Assembly (NCBI RefSeq): GCF_030817495.1
Contig: NZ_JAUSZK010000001.1
Coordinates: 3,699,001-3,763,000 of the forward strand
From: Streptomyces sp. V3I7
GTDB taxonomy: Bacteria; Actinomycetota; Actinomycetes; Streptomycetales; Streptomycetaceae
Reading direction: 5' to 3'
DNA length: 64,000 nt
In this document: in pieces, positions 44,696 to 53,932 of the stretch
Layout of the letters: the number at the start of each line of letters is the position of its first letter
Position numbering within the stretch: position 1 is the first letter of the stretch
The notes under the pieces: generated by a model
Seen by the model: the letters and a program-made list of their open reading frames with translations, nothing else
Database searches by the model: none
Told to the model about the DNA's origin: nothing
Position numbers and translations under genes: made by a program

Positions 44696-45886
44696 ATGCC
44701 ACGTGGACGTCACCGCCATTCCCCCCCATTGCACAGGATGTTGCCCCCGTCGGCGATAGCAGGCGTTTCCCTCGTCTGTGCGCTGAGTCCCTGGGTTTTC
44801 TCGCAGACCATGGTGCTGCGGTCCCTCGCCGCGGCCGCCGCGATGACGGCGGTCGTCGGCGCGGTCGTCATGCGCCGCTGGGACATCCAGGCGGGCAAGC
44901 AGGTCGCCGACCTCACGCGCGCGCGTGCCAGCGACGAGTGGCAGCACGAGGAACGCGTCGCCGAACTGGAGGCCGACCTCGAGGAGTCGCGCGAGGTACG
45001 CGCCAAGCTCGAACAGCGGCTGCGGGCGAAGCGCACCGAGCTGTCGGGGCTGCGCAACGAGCACGCCTCCCTGCTGCGCCGGTACGCCCAGGCGGAGACC
45101 GACCGCGCCAGCGCCCTGGAGGGCCGCCGGCTGCTGGAGATCGAGACGGCCGCCCCCACGCGCGCGCTGCCGCCCGGGCCGTCCGTGACGGCGACGACGA
45201 CCACGGCGACGGCGAACGAGGAGGCCTCCGACGCGGAGGAGTCCGCGACGCCCGCCGCGTCCCCGGAGCAGGAGCAGGAGCAGGAGCAGCACGAGCACGA
45301 GCCGGCGTCTCCCGCGGTGTTCTCCCCGGAGGGTTCCCGGCTCTTCCTGCGGGCCAAGGCGGCGCTGTCCAGGCTCGACGCGGGCGACGACGCCGCGGCG
45401 GAGACGAAGGGCGCCGCCTTCGAGGCGGCCGTGGCGCCGGCGACGCCCGCCCGGTCCGTCCAGGAGGACGAGGAACAGGGGCAGCCCGAGGCGGTCGACG
45501 AGCACGAGCGCGCGACCGCCGCCACCACGACGGCGCAGGATCGTTCCGGTCAGCCGGTGCAGCCGCCCGAGGGCCACTTCACGGTGCCGACCGCGGTGGC
45601 CGTCGTACCGGCGTCCGCTCCCGTGCGGCGCCCGGTGGACGGCAGCAGCTTCGACTTCTTCGGTACGAAGGCGGAGGGCGCCTCGGACGACGCGGACTCC
45701 GTGCGCAACGAGGACCCCGCCGACGTCGTCGGCGACGAGACGCGCGCCGTGCACAAGGCCGAGTCCGAGGCCGCGTACAAGCCCGCCGGCGCGTCGCCCC
45801 GCGGCGTCGGTCAGGTCATCGACCTGACGGTCCACGACGAGACCGAGGCGATCGACGTGCAGGGACTGCACAGCGCGGCCTCCTGA
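44696..45886 (+). CDS. Membrane-anchored coiled-coil protein, Glu/Ala-rich (396 aa)
   Basis: Two membrane segments (about residues 16-60) are followed by a coiled coil ([20 protein letters not shown]..., residues ~80-145). The last 230 residues are low complexity, rich in Glu, Ala, Thr and Asp, with Glu-Gln repeats ([12 protein letters not shown]). It ends with a conserved-looking [20 protein letters not shown]. No enzyme motif. TAAGTT seven bases before ATG 44696 suggests a leaderless start. I recall a similar gene before nuoD2 in other streptomycetes; function not known. Confidence 0.78.
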   Translation: MPRGRHRHSPPLHRMLPPSAIAGVSLVCALSPWVFSQTMVLRSLAAAAAMTAVVGAVVMRRWDIQAGKQVADLTRARASDEWQHEERVAELEADLEESREVRAKLEQRLRAKRTELSGLRNEHASLLRRYAQAETDRASALEGRRLLEIETAAPTRALPPGPSVTATTTTATANEEASDAEESATPAASPEQEQEQEQHEHEPASPAVFSPEGSRLFLRAKAALSRLDAGDDAAAETKGAAFEAAVAPATPARSVQEDEEQGQPEAVDEHERATAATTTAQDRSGQPVQPPEGHFTVPTAVAVVPASAPVRRPVDGSSFDFFGTKAEGASDDADSVRNEDPADVVGDETRAVHKAESEAAYKPAGASPRGVGQVIDLTVHDETEAIDVQGLHSAAS

Positions 45887-45944
45887 GGCCCGGCGGACGA
45901 CGCCCGTTTCCCAGGGGGCGCCGCGCGTAGGGGAGACTGGGGGC

Positions 45945-47096
45945 ATGACGCCCACGACGGAGACCACGGTCGGGATCGGCGGTGCCGCGGAGAGCACCGA
46001 CATGGTGCTCAACATCGGCCCCCAGCACCCGTCCACGCACGGTGTGCTGCGGCTGCGGCTCGTGCTGGACGGCGAGCGCATCGTGCACGCCGAGCCGGTG
46101 ATCGGCTACATGCACCGCGGCGCGGAGAAGCTCTTCGAGGCGCGGGACTACCGCCAGATCATCATGCTCGCCAACCGCCACGACTGGCTGTCGGCCTTCG
46201 CCAACGAGCTGGGCGTCGTCCTCGCCGTCGAGCGGATGCTCGGCATGGAGGTCCCCGCGCGCGCGGTGTGGACGCGCACCCTGCTCGCGGAGCTGAACCG
46301 GGTGCTGAACCACCTGATGTTCCTGGGCTCGTATCCGCTGGAGCTGGGCGGCATCACCCCGGTCTTCTACGCGTTCCGCGAGCGCGAGGTCCTCCAGAAC
46401 GTCATGGAGGAGGTCTCCGGCGGGCGCATGCACTACATGTTCAACCGTGTCGGCGGCCTCAAGGAGGACCTCCCGGCCGGATGGGCCTCCCGCGCGCGGG
46501 CGGCCGTCGCCGCCGTGCGCTCGCGCATGGACGTCTTCGACGACCTGGTCCTCGGCAACGAGATCTTCCGCGGCCGCACGCGGGGCGTGGGGAAGCTCTC
46601 GCCCGAGACCGTGCACGCGTACGGCGTGAGCGGACCCATCGCGCGCGCCTCCGGCGTCGACTTCGACCTGCGGCGCGACGAGCCGTATCTGGCGTACGGC
46701 GAACTCCAGGACACCCTGAAGGTGGTGACCCGGCAGGAGGGCGACTGCCTCGCCCGCTTCGAGTGCCTCCTGGAGCAGACGCACAACGCGCTGGACCTGG
46801 CCGACGCCTGCCTCGACCGGCTCGCCGAGCTGCCGCCGGGGCCGATCAACCAGCGGCTGCCGAAGGTCCTGAAGGCGCCCGAGGGCCATACCTACGCCTG
46901 GACCGAGAACCCGCTCGGCATCAACGGCTACTACCTGGTCAGCAAGGGCGAGAAGACGCCGTACCGGATGAAGCTGCGCTCCGCGTCGTACAACAACATC
47001 CAGGCGCTGACCGAACTGCTGCCGGGGACGCTGGTGGCGGACATGGTGGCGATCCTGGGCTCGATGTTCTTCGTGGTCGGGGACATCGACAAGTAG
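45945..47096 (+). CDS. nuoD: NADH-quinone oxidoreductase subunit D paralogue, NuoD2 (383 aa)
   Basis: 49-kDa subunit of complex I / NiFe-hydrogenase-like family. Motifs: [52 protein letters not shown], and the C-terminal VVGDIDK, where standard NuoD ends GEVDR. It stands alone without other nuo genes, so it is a second, orphan copy. Its neighbour, tail to tail, is a MidA/NDUFAF7-type methyltransferase; in mitochondria that enzyme methylates an Arg of this very subunit. GAGACT six bases before the ATG hints at a leaderless start. The stop codon lies in a 17-base tandem repeat. Confidence 0.92.
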   Translation: MTPTTETTVGIGGAAESTDMVLNIGPQHPSTHGVLRLRLVLDGERIVHAEPVIGYMHRGAEKLFEARDYRQIIMLANRHDWLSAFANELGVVLAVERMLGMEVPARAVWTRTLLAELNRVLNHLMFLGSYPLELGGITPVFYAFREREVLQNVMEEVSGGRMHYMFNRVGGLKEDLPAGWASRARAAVAAVRSRMDVFDDLVLGNEIFRGRTRGVGKLSPETVHAYGVSGPIARASGVDFDLRRDEPYLAYGELQDTLKVVTRQEGDCLARFECLLEQTHNALDLADACLDRLAELPPGPINQRLPKVLKAPEGHTYAWTENPLGINGYYLVSKGEKTPYRMKLRSASYNNIQALTELLPGTLVADMVAILGSMFFVVGDIDK

Positions 47097-47160
47097 GGCC
47101 CATCGACAAGTAGGGCCCATCGACATGTTGGGCCCACCGACCTGTTGGGCCCATCGCCGC
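47084..47160. repeat. 17-base tandem repeat spanning the nuoD2 stop codon
   Basis: Units catcgacaagtagggcc: 47084-47100 (contains the stop TAG 47094-47096), 47101-47117 (identical), 47118-47134 (2 changes), 47135-47151 (4 changes), then a partial fifth unit. Each junction contains GGGCCC. The divergence increases away from the gene, as if the end of nuoD2 was duplicated repeatedly. Confidence 0.92.
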
Positions 47161-47167
47161 CCGGTCG

Positions 47168-48211
47168 CTACAGGAGCGCGAGCGCGTCCGGGACGCCGAC
47201 GGGCTGGAGCAGCCAGCCGAAGTCCCCGAGGCCGCCCGGTGCCGTGAGCTCGGCGGCCTCGCCCGCGCTCGCGAGGGCGCGGACGTACGCCGCCGGGTTG
47301 GCCGAGGCGAGCGTGAGCGGGGGGCGGCCGGAGACGACGTCCAGGGCGCGCAGCGCCTCGCGCTGGGTCAGCAGGCGCGCGCCGGGCAGGCCGGGCGCCG
47401 CGCACGCGTCGAGCGCGACGTGCGCCGTGATGTCGCACGACCCGTCCGGCACGGGCAGCGTCTCGCGCCCCTCCCGGAAGCCGCTCAGCGTCCCGAACGG
47501 CGGGCGCGTGTCCGCCGTGTGCGCGTAGTCCACGGCCACCGCCAGCCCCCGCTCGATCCGGGAGACCGCGGACGCCCACGCGGCGTCCCTCGGCAGCCCG
47601 ATCTCGGCGCGCAGCCCCTCCTCGGGCGGCAGCGGCCACCACCGCGCGAGCCAGTCCGCCTCTGCTCCCGCGACGGGCTCCCCGAGGCGTTCGCCCCCGT
47701 CCTCGTCGACGAGGACCAGACGTGCCACGCCCTCGGCGTCGACCTCGGCGACCTCCACCGGTACGTTGTCCAGCCACTCGTTGGCGAACAACAGCCCGGT
47801 GATCCCCTGGGGCAGCTCGCTCAGCCACGTCACGCGGGGGTCGAGGCCCGCGGGGCGTTCGGCGACCTCGACGGCGTACCCGCGCGCGCGGGCGGCCACG
47901 TCGGCGGGCAGCGCGGCGAGCACACCGGCGACCAGTTCGCCGCGCCCGGCGCCCATGTCGACGAAGTCCAGCGTCGCGGGCCGCCCGAGGGCCTCGTCGA
48001 CCCGGCACAGCAGCAGGGCCACGGCCCGGGCGAACAGCGGCGACGCGTGGACGGACGTACGGAAGTGGGCCGCAGGTCCCTCGGCGCGCCGGTAGAAGCC
48101 GCCCGGACCGTACAGGGCGGTCTCGGTGGCCGCCCGCCAGCCGCGCCACACGCGCGCGGGACCGTCGGTCCGGTTTCCGTCCGCCGACCCGCCTGCCGTC
48201 ATCTCCGTCAC
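47168..48211 (-). CDS. SAM-dependent methyltransferase, MidA/NDUFAF7-like (347 aa)
   Basis: Matches the DUF185/Methyltransf_28 family: [17 protein letters not shown] near residue 48, SAM motif [17 protein letters not shown], and [16 protein letters not shown] near residue 160. In humans NDUFAF7 dimethylates an Arg of NDUFS2, the NuoD homologue, during complex I assembly. The adjacent orphan NuoD2 makes an analogous pair plausible here. TACGCT exactly six bases before GTG 48211 predicts a leaderless mRNA; ATG 48202 is an alternative. Confidence 0.86.
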   Translation of the reverse strand: MTEMTAGGSADGNRTDGPARVWRGWRAATETALYGPGGFYRRAEGPAAHFRTSVHASPLFARAVALLLCRVDEALGRPATLDFVDMGAGRGELVAGVLAALPADVAARARGYAVEVAERPAGLDPRVTWLSELPQGITGLLFANEWLDNVPVEVAEVDAEGVARLVLVDEDGGERLGEPVAGAEADWLARWWPLPPEEGLRAEIGLPRDAAWASAVSRIERGLAVAVDYAHTADTRPPFGTLSGFREGRETLPVPDGSCDITAHVALDACAAPGLPGARLLTQREALRALDVVSGRPPLTLASANPAAYVRALASAGEAAELTAPGGLGDFGWLLQPVGVPDALALL

Positions 48212-48328
48212 CGGGCCAGCGTAGGCGCACGCGCGATCCCGTCCTCCACCTTGCGGAGTACGTGCGCCGGTCCGGATCGGTCCTCCGGTTGACCCCTCGA
48301 ACACACGCGGCTGCCTACTCTGGGTCAC

Positions 48329-49531
48329 GTGCAGCGCCTCTATGACTTCCTCCGCAGGCACCCGACGTGGGTGGACGGCTTCTGGGCCGTCGTCCTGTTC
48401 GGGCTCTCCTGCCCGAGTGTCGTGAACCTGTACGGGGCGCGGGGCCACGGGGCGCTCGCCGTGGTCCTGGTCGTGACCGCCGCGCTGGGCGTCGTCATCG
48501 CCCTGCGCCGCCGGCTGCCGGAGCCGATGCTGCTGCTCGCCACCGCGGCCGGGCTGGCCCAGGTGACCCTCGACATCAAGCCGACCCCCGCCGACTTCGC
48601 GCTGCTGGTGATCCTCTGCACGGTCGCCGCGATCGGCTCCCGCTGGGCCTCCCGGTTCGGCCTGGCCGCCGGGATGTGCGCGGCCGCCCTGGCGCAGCTG
48701 CGCTGGCCGGTCGAGGAGGCGAGCCCCCTCGGCCATGTGGCGATGGGCGTGTTCCAGGCGGTGCCGTTCGCCCTGGCCTGGGTGCTCGGCGACTCGATGC
48801 GCACCCGCCGCGCCTACCTCGCGCAGCTGGAGGAGCGCGCCGCGCGTCTGGAGAAGGAGCGTGAGGCGCAGTCCAAGGTCGCGGTCGCGGCCGAGCGCGC
48901 CCGGATCGCGCGCGAGCTGCACGACGTCGTCGCGCACAACGTGTCCGTGATGGTGGTGCAGGCCGACGGCGCCGCCTACGTCCTCGACACCGCGCCCGAC
49001 CAGGCCAGGGCGGCCCTGGAGACGATCTCCACCACCGGCCGCCAGGCCCTCGCCGAGATGCGCCGCCTGCTGGGCGTGCTGCGCACCGGCGAGCACCAGG
49101 AGACCGGGGAGTACGTCCCCCAGCCCGGCGTAGGGCAGATCGACGAGCTCATCGAGCAGTGCCGCACCGCCGGGCTGCCCGTCGACTTCAAGGTCGAGGG
49201 CACCCCGCGCCCGCTGCCGAGCGGCGTCGAGCTCACCGCGTACCGCATCGTGCAGGAGGCGCTGACCAACACCCGCAAGCACGGCGGCCCTCACGCCGGG
49301 GCGAGCGTGCGGCTGGTCTACTTCGACGACGGGCTCGGGCTGCTCGTCGAGGACGACGGCAAGGGCGCCCCGCACGAGCTGTACGAGGACGGCGGCGCCG
49401 ACGGCCGGGGCCACGGCCTGATCGGCATGCGCGAGCGGGTCGGCATGGTCGGCGGCACCCTCGACGCGGGCCCTCGCCCGGGCGGAGGATTCCGCATCAG
49501 CGCCCTGCTCCCGCTCAAACCGGCGCACTGA
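48329..49531 (+). CDS. NarL-type sensor histidine kinase (400 aa)
   Basis: Four to six membrane segments (residues ~18-160), then a dimerisation helix with phospho-acceptor His198 in [12 protein letters not shown] (HisKA_3) and a C-terminal ATPase with [13 protein letters not shown] (N box), VEDDGKG (G1) and [12 protein letters not shown] (G2). There is no separate sensor domain, so the signal is likely read in or at the membrane. TACTCT seven bases before GTG 48329 indicates a leaderless start. It precedes its response regulator by 41 bases. Stimulus unknown. Confidence 0.93.
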   Translation: MQRLYDFLRRHPTWVDGFWAVVLFGLSCPSVVNLYGARGHGALAVVLVVTAALGVVIALRRRLPEPMLLLATAAGLAQVTLDIKPTPADFALLVILCTVAAIGSRWASRFGLAAGMCAAALAQLRWPVEEASPLGHVAMGVFQAVPFALAWVLGDSMRTRRAYLAQLEERAARLEKEREAQSKVAVAAERARIARELHDVVAHNVSVMVVQADGAAYVLDTAPDQARAALETISTTGRQALAEMRRLLGVLRTGEHQETGEYVPQPGVGQIDELIEQCRTAGLPVDFKVEGTPRPLPSGVELTAYRIVQEALTNTRKHGGPHAGASVRLVYFDDGLGLLVEDDGKGAPHELYEDGGADGRGHGLIGMRERVGMVGGTLDAGPRPGGGFRISALLPLKPAH

Positions 49532-49572
49532 CGCCACCGCGACCGCAGAGAGAACGGAAGAAGAGGACCCCG

Positions 49573-50244
49573 ATGACGATCCGTGTGATGCTCGTCGACG
49601 ACCAGGTGCTGCTGCGCACCGGATTCCGGATGGTGCTCGCCGCCCAGCCGGACATGGAGGTCGTCGCGGAGGCGGGCGACGGCGTCGAGGCCCTCGACGT
49701 GCTGCGCTCCACCGCCGTCGACGTGGTCCTGATGGACGTCCGCATGCCGAAACTGGACGGGGTGGAGACCACCCGGCGCGTGTGCGCGCAGCCCGAGCCG
49801 CCGAAGGTGCTGATCCTGACCACCTTCGACCTCGACGAGTACGCGTTCTCCGCGCTGAAGGCGGGCGCCTGCGGGTTCATGCTCAAGGACGTGCCGCCGG
49901 GCGATCTGCTCGCCGCCATCCGCGCCGTGCACAGCGGGGACGCCGTCGTCGCACCGTCCACCACCCGCCGCCTCCTCGACCGGTTCGCGCCGATGCTGCC
50001 CACCGGCGCCAGGGAACCCCGGCACCGGGAGCTGGAGCGGCTCACCGACCGGGAGCGCGAGGTGATGGTGCTGGTCGCCCAGGGGCTGTCCAACGGCGAG
50101 ATCGCGGCCACGCTGGTGCTGTCCGAGGCGACCGTGAAGACACATGTGGGGCGGATCCTGACCAAGCTCGGGCTGCGGGACCGGGTGCAGGTCGTGGTCC
50201 TGGCGTACGAGACGGGTCTGGTGCGGGCCGGCGGGCACGGCTGA
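49573..50244 (+). CDS. LuxR/NarL-family response regulator (223 aa)
   Basis: Receiver domain with phosphorylated Asp55 (VVLMDVRMP), the DD pair in MLVDDQ, Thr of LTTF and the switch Lys in [10 protein letters not shown]-terminal LuxR HTH follows ([36 protein letters not shown]). AGGA six bases upstream of ATG. Partner of the preceding kinase; target genes not known, though the TmrB-like gene 40 bases downstream on the same strand is close enough to be affected. Confidence 0.93.
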   Translation: MTIRVMLVDDQVLLRTGFRMVLAAQPDMEVVAEAGDGVEALDVLRSTAVDVVLMDVRMPKLDGVETTRRVCAQPEPPKVLILTTFDLDEYAFSALKAGACGFMLKDVPPGDLLAAIRAVHSGDAVVAPSTTRRLLDRFAPMLPTGAREPRHRELERLTDREREVMVLVAQGLSNGEIAATLVLSEATVKTHVGRILTKLGLRDRVQVVVLAYETGLVRAGGHG

Positions 50245-50284
50245 ACGGGCTGACCCGGGCGGGCCGCGCCGGTAGGGTCTGCGC

Positions 50285-50917
50285 ATGCTCCTGTGGATCA
50301 ACGGCCCTTTCGGGGGCGGCAAGACACAGACCGCACACGAGATACAGCGACGCCTGCCGGGCAGCGTGATCTGCGATCCCGAGCACCCCGGCTTCGGTCT
50401 GCGCCGTATGCTCCCGCCAGAACTGCGCGGCGACTTCCAGGACTTGACCGCCTGGCGGCAGGGCGTCGTCGAGGTCCTCGACCTGGCCCTGACCAAGCAC
50501 GACGGCGTGGTGATCGCCCCCATGACGGTCACCGACTCCGGGTACTTCGCGGAGACCGTCGGGCGCCTGCGCGAACGCGGCCATGACGTACGGCACTTCA
50601 CGCTCCTCGCGCAGCGCGAGACGGTCGCCGCGCGGCTGCGCGAGCGCGGCCCGGGGCACCTGTTGCAGTACGTCGTCGGCAAGAACGCCGGTCTGCGCCG
50701 GGAGACCTGGGCGCTCCAGCAGCTCGACCACTGTCTGGAGCGGCTGCGGGAACCGGAGTTCGCCGAGCATCTGTGGACGGACCAGGCGACGGTCCCGAAG
50801 ACGGCGGACCGGATCGCCGTCCTCGCCGGGCTGACGCTGCGGCCCAACCGCGAGGGCGCGCTGCGCACGCGGCTGCGGCAGGCGCGGGTCGCCGCCCGGC
50901 ACATCCGCTTCGACTGA
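50285..50917 (+). CDS. TmrB-like P-loop ATPase (210 aa)
   Basis: The N-terminal P-loop WINGPFGGGKTQTAHEI and the following pattern (DPEHPGFGLRRMLPPEL, DFQDLTAWR, VIAPMTVT..YF, ETVGRLRERGHDVRHFTLLA, LQQLDHCLERL) strongly resemble Bacillus subtilis TmrB, an ATP-binding protein that gives resistance to tunicamycin. It could therefore be an antibiotic-resistance or nucleoside-kinase-like protein. TAGGGT six bases before ATG 50285 (leaderless) means it has its own promoter although it follows a two-component system. Confidence 0.85.
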   Translation: MLLWINGPFGGGKTQTAHEIQRRLPGSVICDPEHPGFGLRRMLPPELRGDFQDLTAWRQGVVEVLDLALTKHDGVVIAPMTVTDSGYFAETVGRLRERGHDVRHFTLLAQRETVAARLRERGPGHLLQYVVGKNAGLRRETWALQQLDHCLERLREPEFAEHLWTDQATVPKTADRIAVLAGLTLRPNREGALRTRLRQARVAARHIRFD

Positions 50918-50945
50918 GACCTGAGCTGGGCTTTCTCTGCCGCCG

Positions 50946-52049
50946 TCAGCGCAGGACGCCCTCGATGAAGTCGCTGCCCAGGCGGGCCACCGTGGACAGA
51001 TCCAGCTGGTGCTGGACGTACCGGCCGCGGCGGCTGCTGGTGATCAGGCCCGCCTTTCTCAGCACCGCCAGGTGCCGGGATATCTCCGGCGCCGACATGC
51101 CGTGCGCGTCGGCCAGTTCACCGGTGCTGTGCGGGGCGCGGGCCAGATGGCGGCACAGCCGCAGGCGGGCCGGGTGGGCGAGCGCCTCCAGGCGGCGGGT
51201 GAGCTGCTCGACCGTCGGCGCCTGCGGGCGCGAGGCCTGGACGGGGTAGGTGATCGCGGGCTGCCAGCCGTACCGGTGCAGGACCATCAGGTGCGGCCAG
51301 CCGATGCTGGTCGGCACCAGCACCAGGCCGCCGTCCCCAGTGGCGGCGCGGCCCACCAGGAGCTTGTCGACGGTGACGAGACCGGCCTCCTCGTCCAGCG
51401 AGACGGCGCCGGAGAGCGACGCGAGGGCCTCGCCGAGACCCTTGCGGCGCAGCAGCTCGGTCTTGTGGCGGGCGTCCGCGGCCAGTTGGGGCTGCACCCG
51501 CGCCCAGGTGTCGGCGAAGAAGGCCTCGTCGCAGTCGAGGACCAGCCGCCGGAACCAGGCGCGCACGGCCGGCAGGTCGTCCAGCAGCCGGTGGGTGAAC
51601 CGCTCCTGGACGGCGCCCCGCGCGGCCGCCAGCTCCAGGGAGCGGCGGCGCAGGTCCGGATCGTCGAGCGGACCGGCCTCGCGCACGTCGTACCGGAGCT
51701 GGCAGGTGAACTCCAGTGCCGCGTGCACGAACTGCTCGTCGGTCAGCTTGTCGAGCAGGTCCAGCTCCTCGGCGAGCGTGGCGCCGGGCAGCGCGCGGCG
51801 GCCCGGTATCCCGGCGAACGGGGCGAAGACGTCCGAGAACGTCGTGCGCCACAGGAACTCCGCCTCGCACAGCCGGTCGGCCAGGCACGGGTCCAGCCGG
51901 CTGGAGACGGCCGTGGCCCAGCCCTGGACCTCCGGGTGATGGCCGGGCTCGCTGAGCGCGTGCAGCGCCATCCCCAGTTCCGCCAGGGGCGAGGGCACGA
52001 CCGAAATCCGCTCCGGCGGCAGCCCGTTGATGTCGATGACCACGCTCAT
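50946..52049 (-). CDS. ArsR-type regulator with DUF5937-like N-terminal domain (367 aa)
   Basis: The first ~270 residues are a helical DUF5937-like domain (PPERISVVPSPLAELGMALHAL...), then a winged HTH of ArsR type (LEALAHPARLRLCRHLARAPHSTGELADAHGMSAPEISRHLAVLRKAGLI). No metal-binding Cys motif (ELCVCDL) is present, so it probably senses something other than arsenite. CACCAT six bases before ATG 52049 suggests a leaderless start. A perfect 11-bp inverted repeat lies 36 bases upstream. Confidence 0.87.
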   Translation of the reverse strand: MSVVIDINGLPPERISVVPSPLAELGMALHALSEPGHHPEVQGWATAVSSRLDPCLADRLCEAEFLWRTTFSDVFAPFAGIPGRRALPGATLAEELDLLDKLTDEQFVHAALEFTCQLRYDVREAGPLDDPDLRRRSLELAAARGAVQERFTHRLLDDLPAVRAWFRRLVLDCDEAFFADTWARVQPQLAADARHKTELLRRKGLGEALASLSGAVSLDEEAGLVTVDKLLVGRAATGDGGLVLVPTSIGWPHLMVLHRYGWQPAITYPVQASRPQAPTVEQLTRRLEALAHPARLRLCRHLARAPHSTGELADAHGMSAPEISRHLAVLRKAGLITSSRRGRYVQHQLDLSTVARLGSDFIEGVLR

Positions 52050-52084
52050 GCCCCCATGGTGCACCCGGCCACTGACAGTGCCCG

Positions 52085-52113
52085 CGTCGATTGACTGCTG
52101 CCGTCAATCGACG
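52085..52113. promoter_or_regulatory. Putative operator of the ArsR regulator
   Basis: CGTCGATTGAC (52085-52095) and GTCAATCGACG (52103-52113) are exact reverse complements with a 7-base spacer. It lies between the ArsR gene (minus strand, 36 bases away) and the small plus-strand gene at 52248, so it can act on both. Such dyads are typical binding sites of ArsR dimers. Confidence 0.75.
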
Positions 52114-52247
52114 GGACTTGGCCGGTGGGCGGGCGCAGGCTGACGGGGCCGGGGCCGCCGCGGAGCCTTCCGGATCCCGTTCACCCGTCATCGCGCCGAC
52201 GCCCGTGCGTCGGCCGGCCGACCGTGTCCCGAAGAGGCGATCCCGTC

Positions 52248-52463
52248 ATGAGCATCACCCAGCAGTACCTCCTCGACAGCCACCGCGCCCACCGGCACGG
52301 CGAGACCCCACCGCCCGCGCCCGGCACCCACGACTGGCAGGTCGTACGGGAACTGCGCGACTCCTGGGAGCTGCGCACCGACCTGACCGGCCGGCCGGAA
52401 CGCGGTCGGCTGCGGCGCGCCGTGCGTCGGTGGCTAGGGCCGATGCGGCGCCCTATCGGCTGA
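52248..52463 (+). CDS. Small Arg-rich protein (71 aa), function unknown
   Basis: Begins MSITQQYLLDSHRAHRHGE and ends in an Arg-rich stretch (RRAVRRWLGPMRRP). An AGAGG about ten bases before ATG 52248 supports it. It is divergent from the ArsR gene, with the dyad operator between them, so it is the obvious candidate for its target. No known domain was recognised. Possibly nucleic-acid- or membrane-binding by its charge. Confidence 0.6.
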   Translation: MSITQQYLLDSHRAHRHGETPPPAPGTHDWQVVRELRDSWELRTDLTGRPERGRLRRAVRRWLGPMRRPIG

Positions 52464-52508
52464 GCTCTTCGCCGTCCGTCCAGGCCGGCCGGTCAGCCGG
52501 TCGGTTGG

Positions 52509-53738
52509 TCAGCCGTTCAGCCGGGCCACGAAGTCGGCGACCGCCGTCCGTACGTCGTCCGCCGTCCACTCCAGGCCGGCGGAGCGCACGGTGACCTCGG
52601 TGGCGGCCACGTCTGGACCGCGGGCCACCCACGCGTCGGCGAAGAGCAGCGTCCCCGTCTCCTCGGCCTGGCGCACCGCCGCCTCCGCGAGGACGTCGGG
52701 GTCGTACGGCAGCCAGACCTGGAACTCGTGGGTGTGCGGCTCCTCGGGGTGCACGCGGGCCCACGGCAGGCCGGCCGCGGCGAACCCCTCGCGCAGCGCG
52801 GCGGCGACCACGCGCGCGTGGCGCACGTACTCCGGGAGGCGGGGCAGTTCCCGTTCCAGTCCGACGAGCGCGGACAGCGCGGCGGGGAACTGCTGGAAGA
52901 CCATGCCGCCGTACCGGTGCCGCCAGGTCCTCGCCTCCTCCACCAGGGTGCTGGGGCCGGCGAGCGCGGCGCCGGAGAAGCCGTCCAGGGACTTGTAGAA
53001 CGAGACGTAGACGCTGTCCGCGAGGGCCGCGATCTCGTCCAGGGGGCGGCCGAAGTGCTCGGTGGTCTCCCACAGGCGCGCCCCGTCGAAGTGCACCACC
53101 GCGTCGCGCCCCCGCGCGGCCTCGACGGTCTCCGTCAGCTCCTGCCAGGTGGGCAGCACGAAACCGCCGTCCCTGAGGGGCAGTTCCAGCATCAGCGCTC
53201 CGAAGGGCTCCTCGAAGTCGCGTACCTCCGCTGCCGTGGGCAGCCGGGGCTCGCTGGTCACGCGGACCGGACGCAGGCCGCTGACCTGGCTGAACGCGTT
53301 CCGCTCGTGCAGCTCGGGGTGGGCGAGGGCGTGCAGGGCGACCGTGGGGTCACCGGTGCGGGCCGCCCAGCAGCGCAGGGCGACCTGCTGGGCCATCGTG
53401 CCCGTCGGGAAGAACGCCGCGGCCTCCGTGCCGAGCAGTGCGGCGACCCGGTCCTCCAGCGCGGCCACGACCCGGTTGCCGTAGACGTCCCCGGGCTCGT
53501 CCAGGTCGTACACCTCGGGCGCCGCCTCCATGAGCCGCGTGAGCCGCTCGCGGAGGGTGCCGTGCCAGCCCGCGCGCGAAAGCGCGCGCGTCGCCGTCCG
53601 GTGGGCGGCCCTGCGGCGCGTTCTTATCTGCTCGCGCGTCTGTTCCTGTGCCTGTTCCCGGGGCGGCTGTTCTTGTGCCTGTTCTTGTGCCTGTTCCTGG
53701 TTCGGCTGTTCTTGTCCGTGTACTGCCGTATCGCTCAT
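52509..53738 (-). CDS. Threonine-aldolase-like PLP enzyme (409 aa)
   Basis: Beta-eliminating lyase fold: NRVVAALEDRVAALLGTEAAAFFPTGTMAQ (cofactor region), HFDGARLWE (Asp for PLP nitrogen), and Schiff-base Lys249 in SFYKSLDG. It probably splits L-threonine or related beta-hydroxy amino acids. The first ~35 residues are a Gln/Glu repeat (QEQAQEQAQEQ...), encoded by a GC-poor hexanucleotide-like repeat and unlikely to be part of the fold. CATCAT seven bases before ATG 53738 suggests a leaderless start. Confidence 0.85.
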   Translation of the reverse strand: MSDTAVHGQEQPNQEQAQEQAQEQPPREQAQEQTREQIRTRRRAAHRTATRALSRAGWHGTLRERLTRLMEAAPEVYDLDEPGDVYGNRVVAALEDRVAALLGTEAAAFFPTGTMAQQVALRCWAARTGDPTVALHALAHPELHERNAFSQVSGLRPVRVTSEPRLPTAAEVRDFEEPFGALMLELPLRDGGFVLPTWQELTETVEAARGRDAVVHFDGARLWETTEHFGRPLDEIAALADSVYVSFYKSLDGFSGAALAGPSTLVEEARTWRHRYGGMVFQQFPAALSALVGLERELPRLPEYVRHARVVAAALREGFAAAGLPWARVHPEEPHTHEFQVWLPYDPDVLAEAAVRQAEETGTLLFADAWVARGPDVAATEVTVRSAGLEWTADDVRTAVADFVARLNG

Positions 53739-53932
53739 GCGGGGGATGATGCCGTGCCCTTTGCGTGCGGGCAGCCGGTTTATCGTGCCGCGACCCGCAA
53801 ACCCGTCCGTGGTGGCGGCCCGTGGAAACCCACAGCCTGTGGACAACCGGTCGGCCCCGGACCCGATCGCGTTAACATGACGAGAAATCGTCCGGTACCC
53901 AGAGCGGACTGGAACGGGAAGGCCACCGTCGC

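Noticed and set aside
45270..45302. Glu-Gln codon repeat in the coiled-coil protein as a separate repeat element
   Set aside because: It is a short in-frame codon repeat (GAGCAG) inside a real gene and needs no separate explanation.
47084..47160. CRISPR-like repeat
   Set aside because: Units are contiguous with no unique spacers and no cas genes are near; it is a simple tandem repeat.
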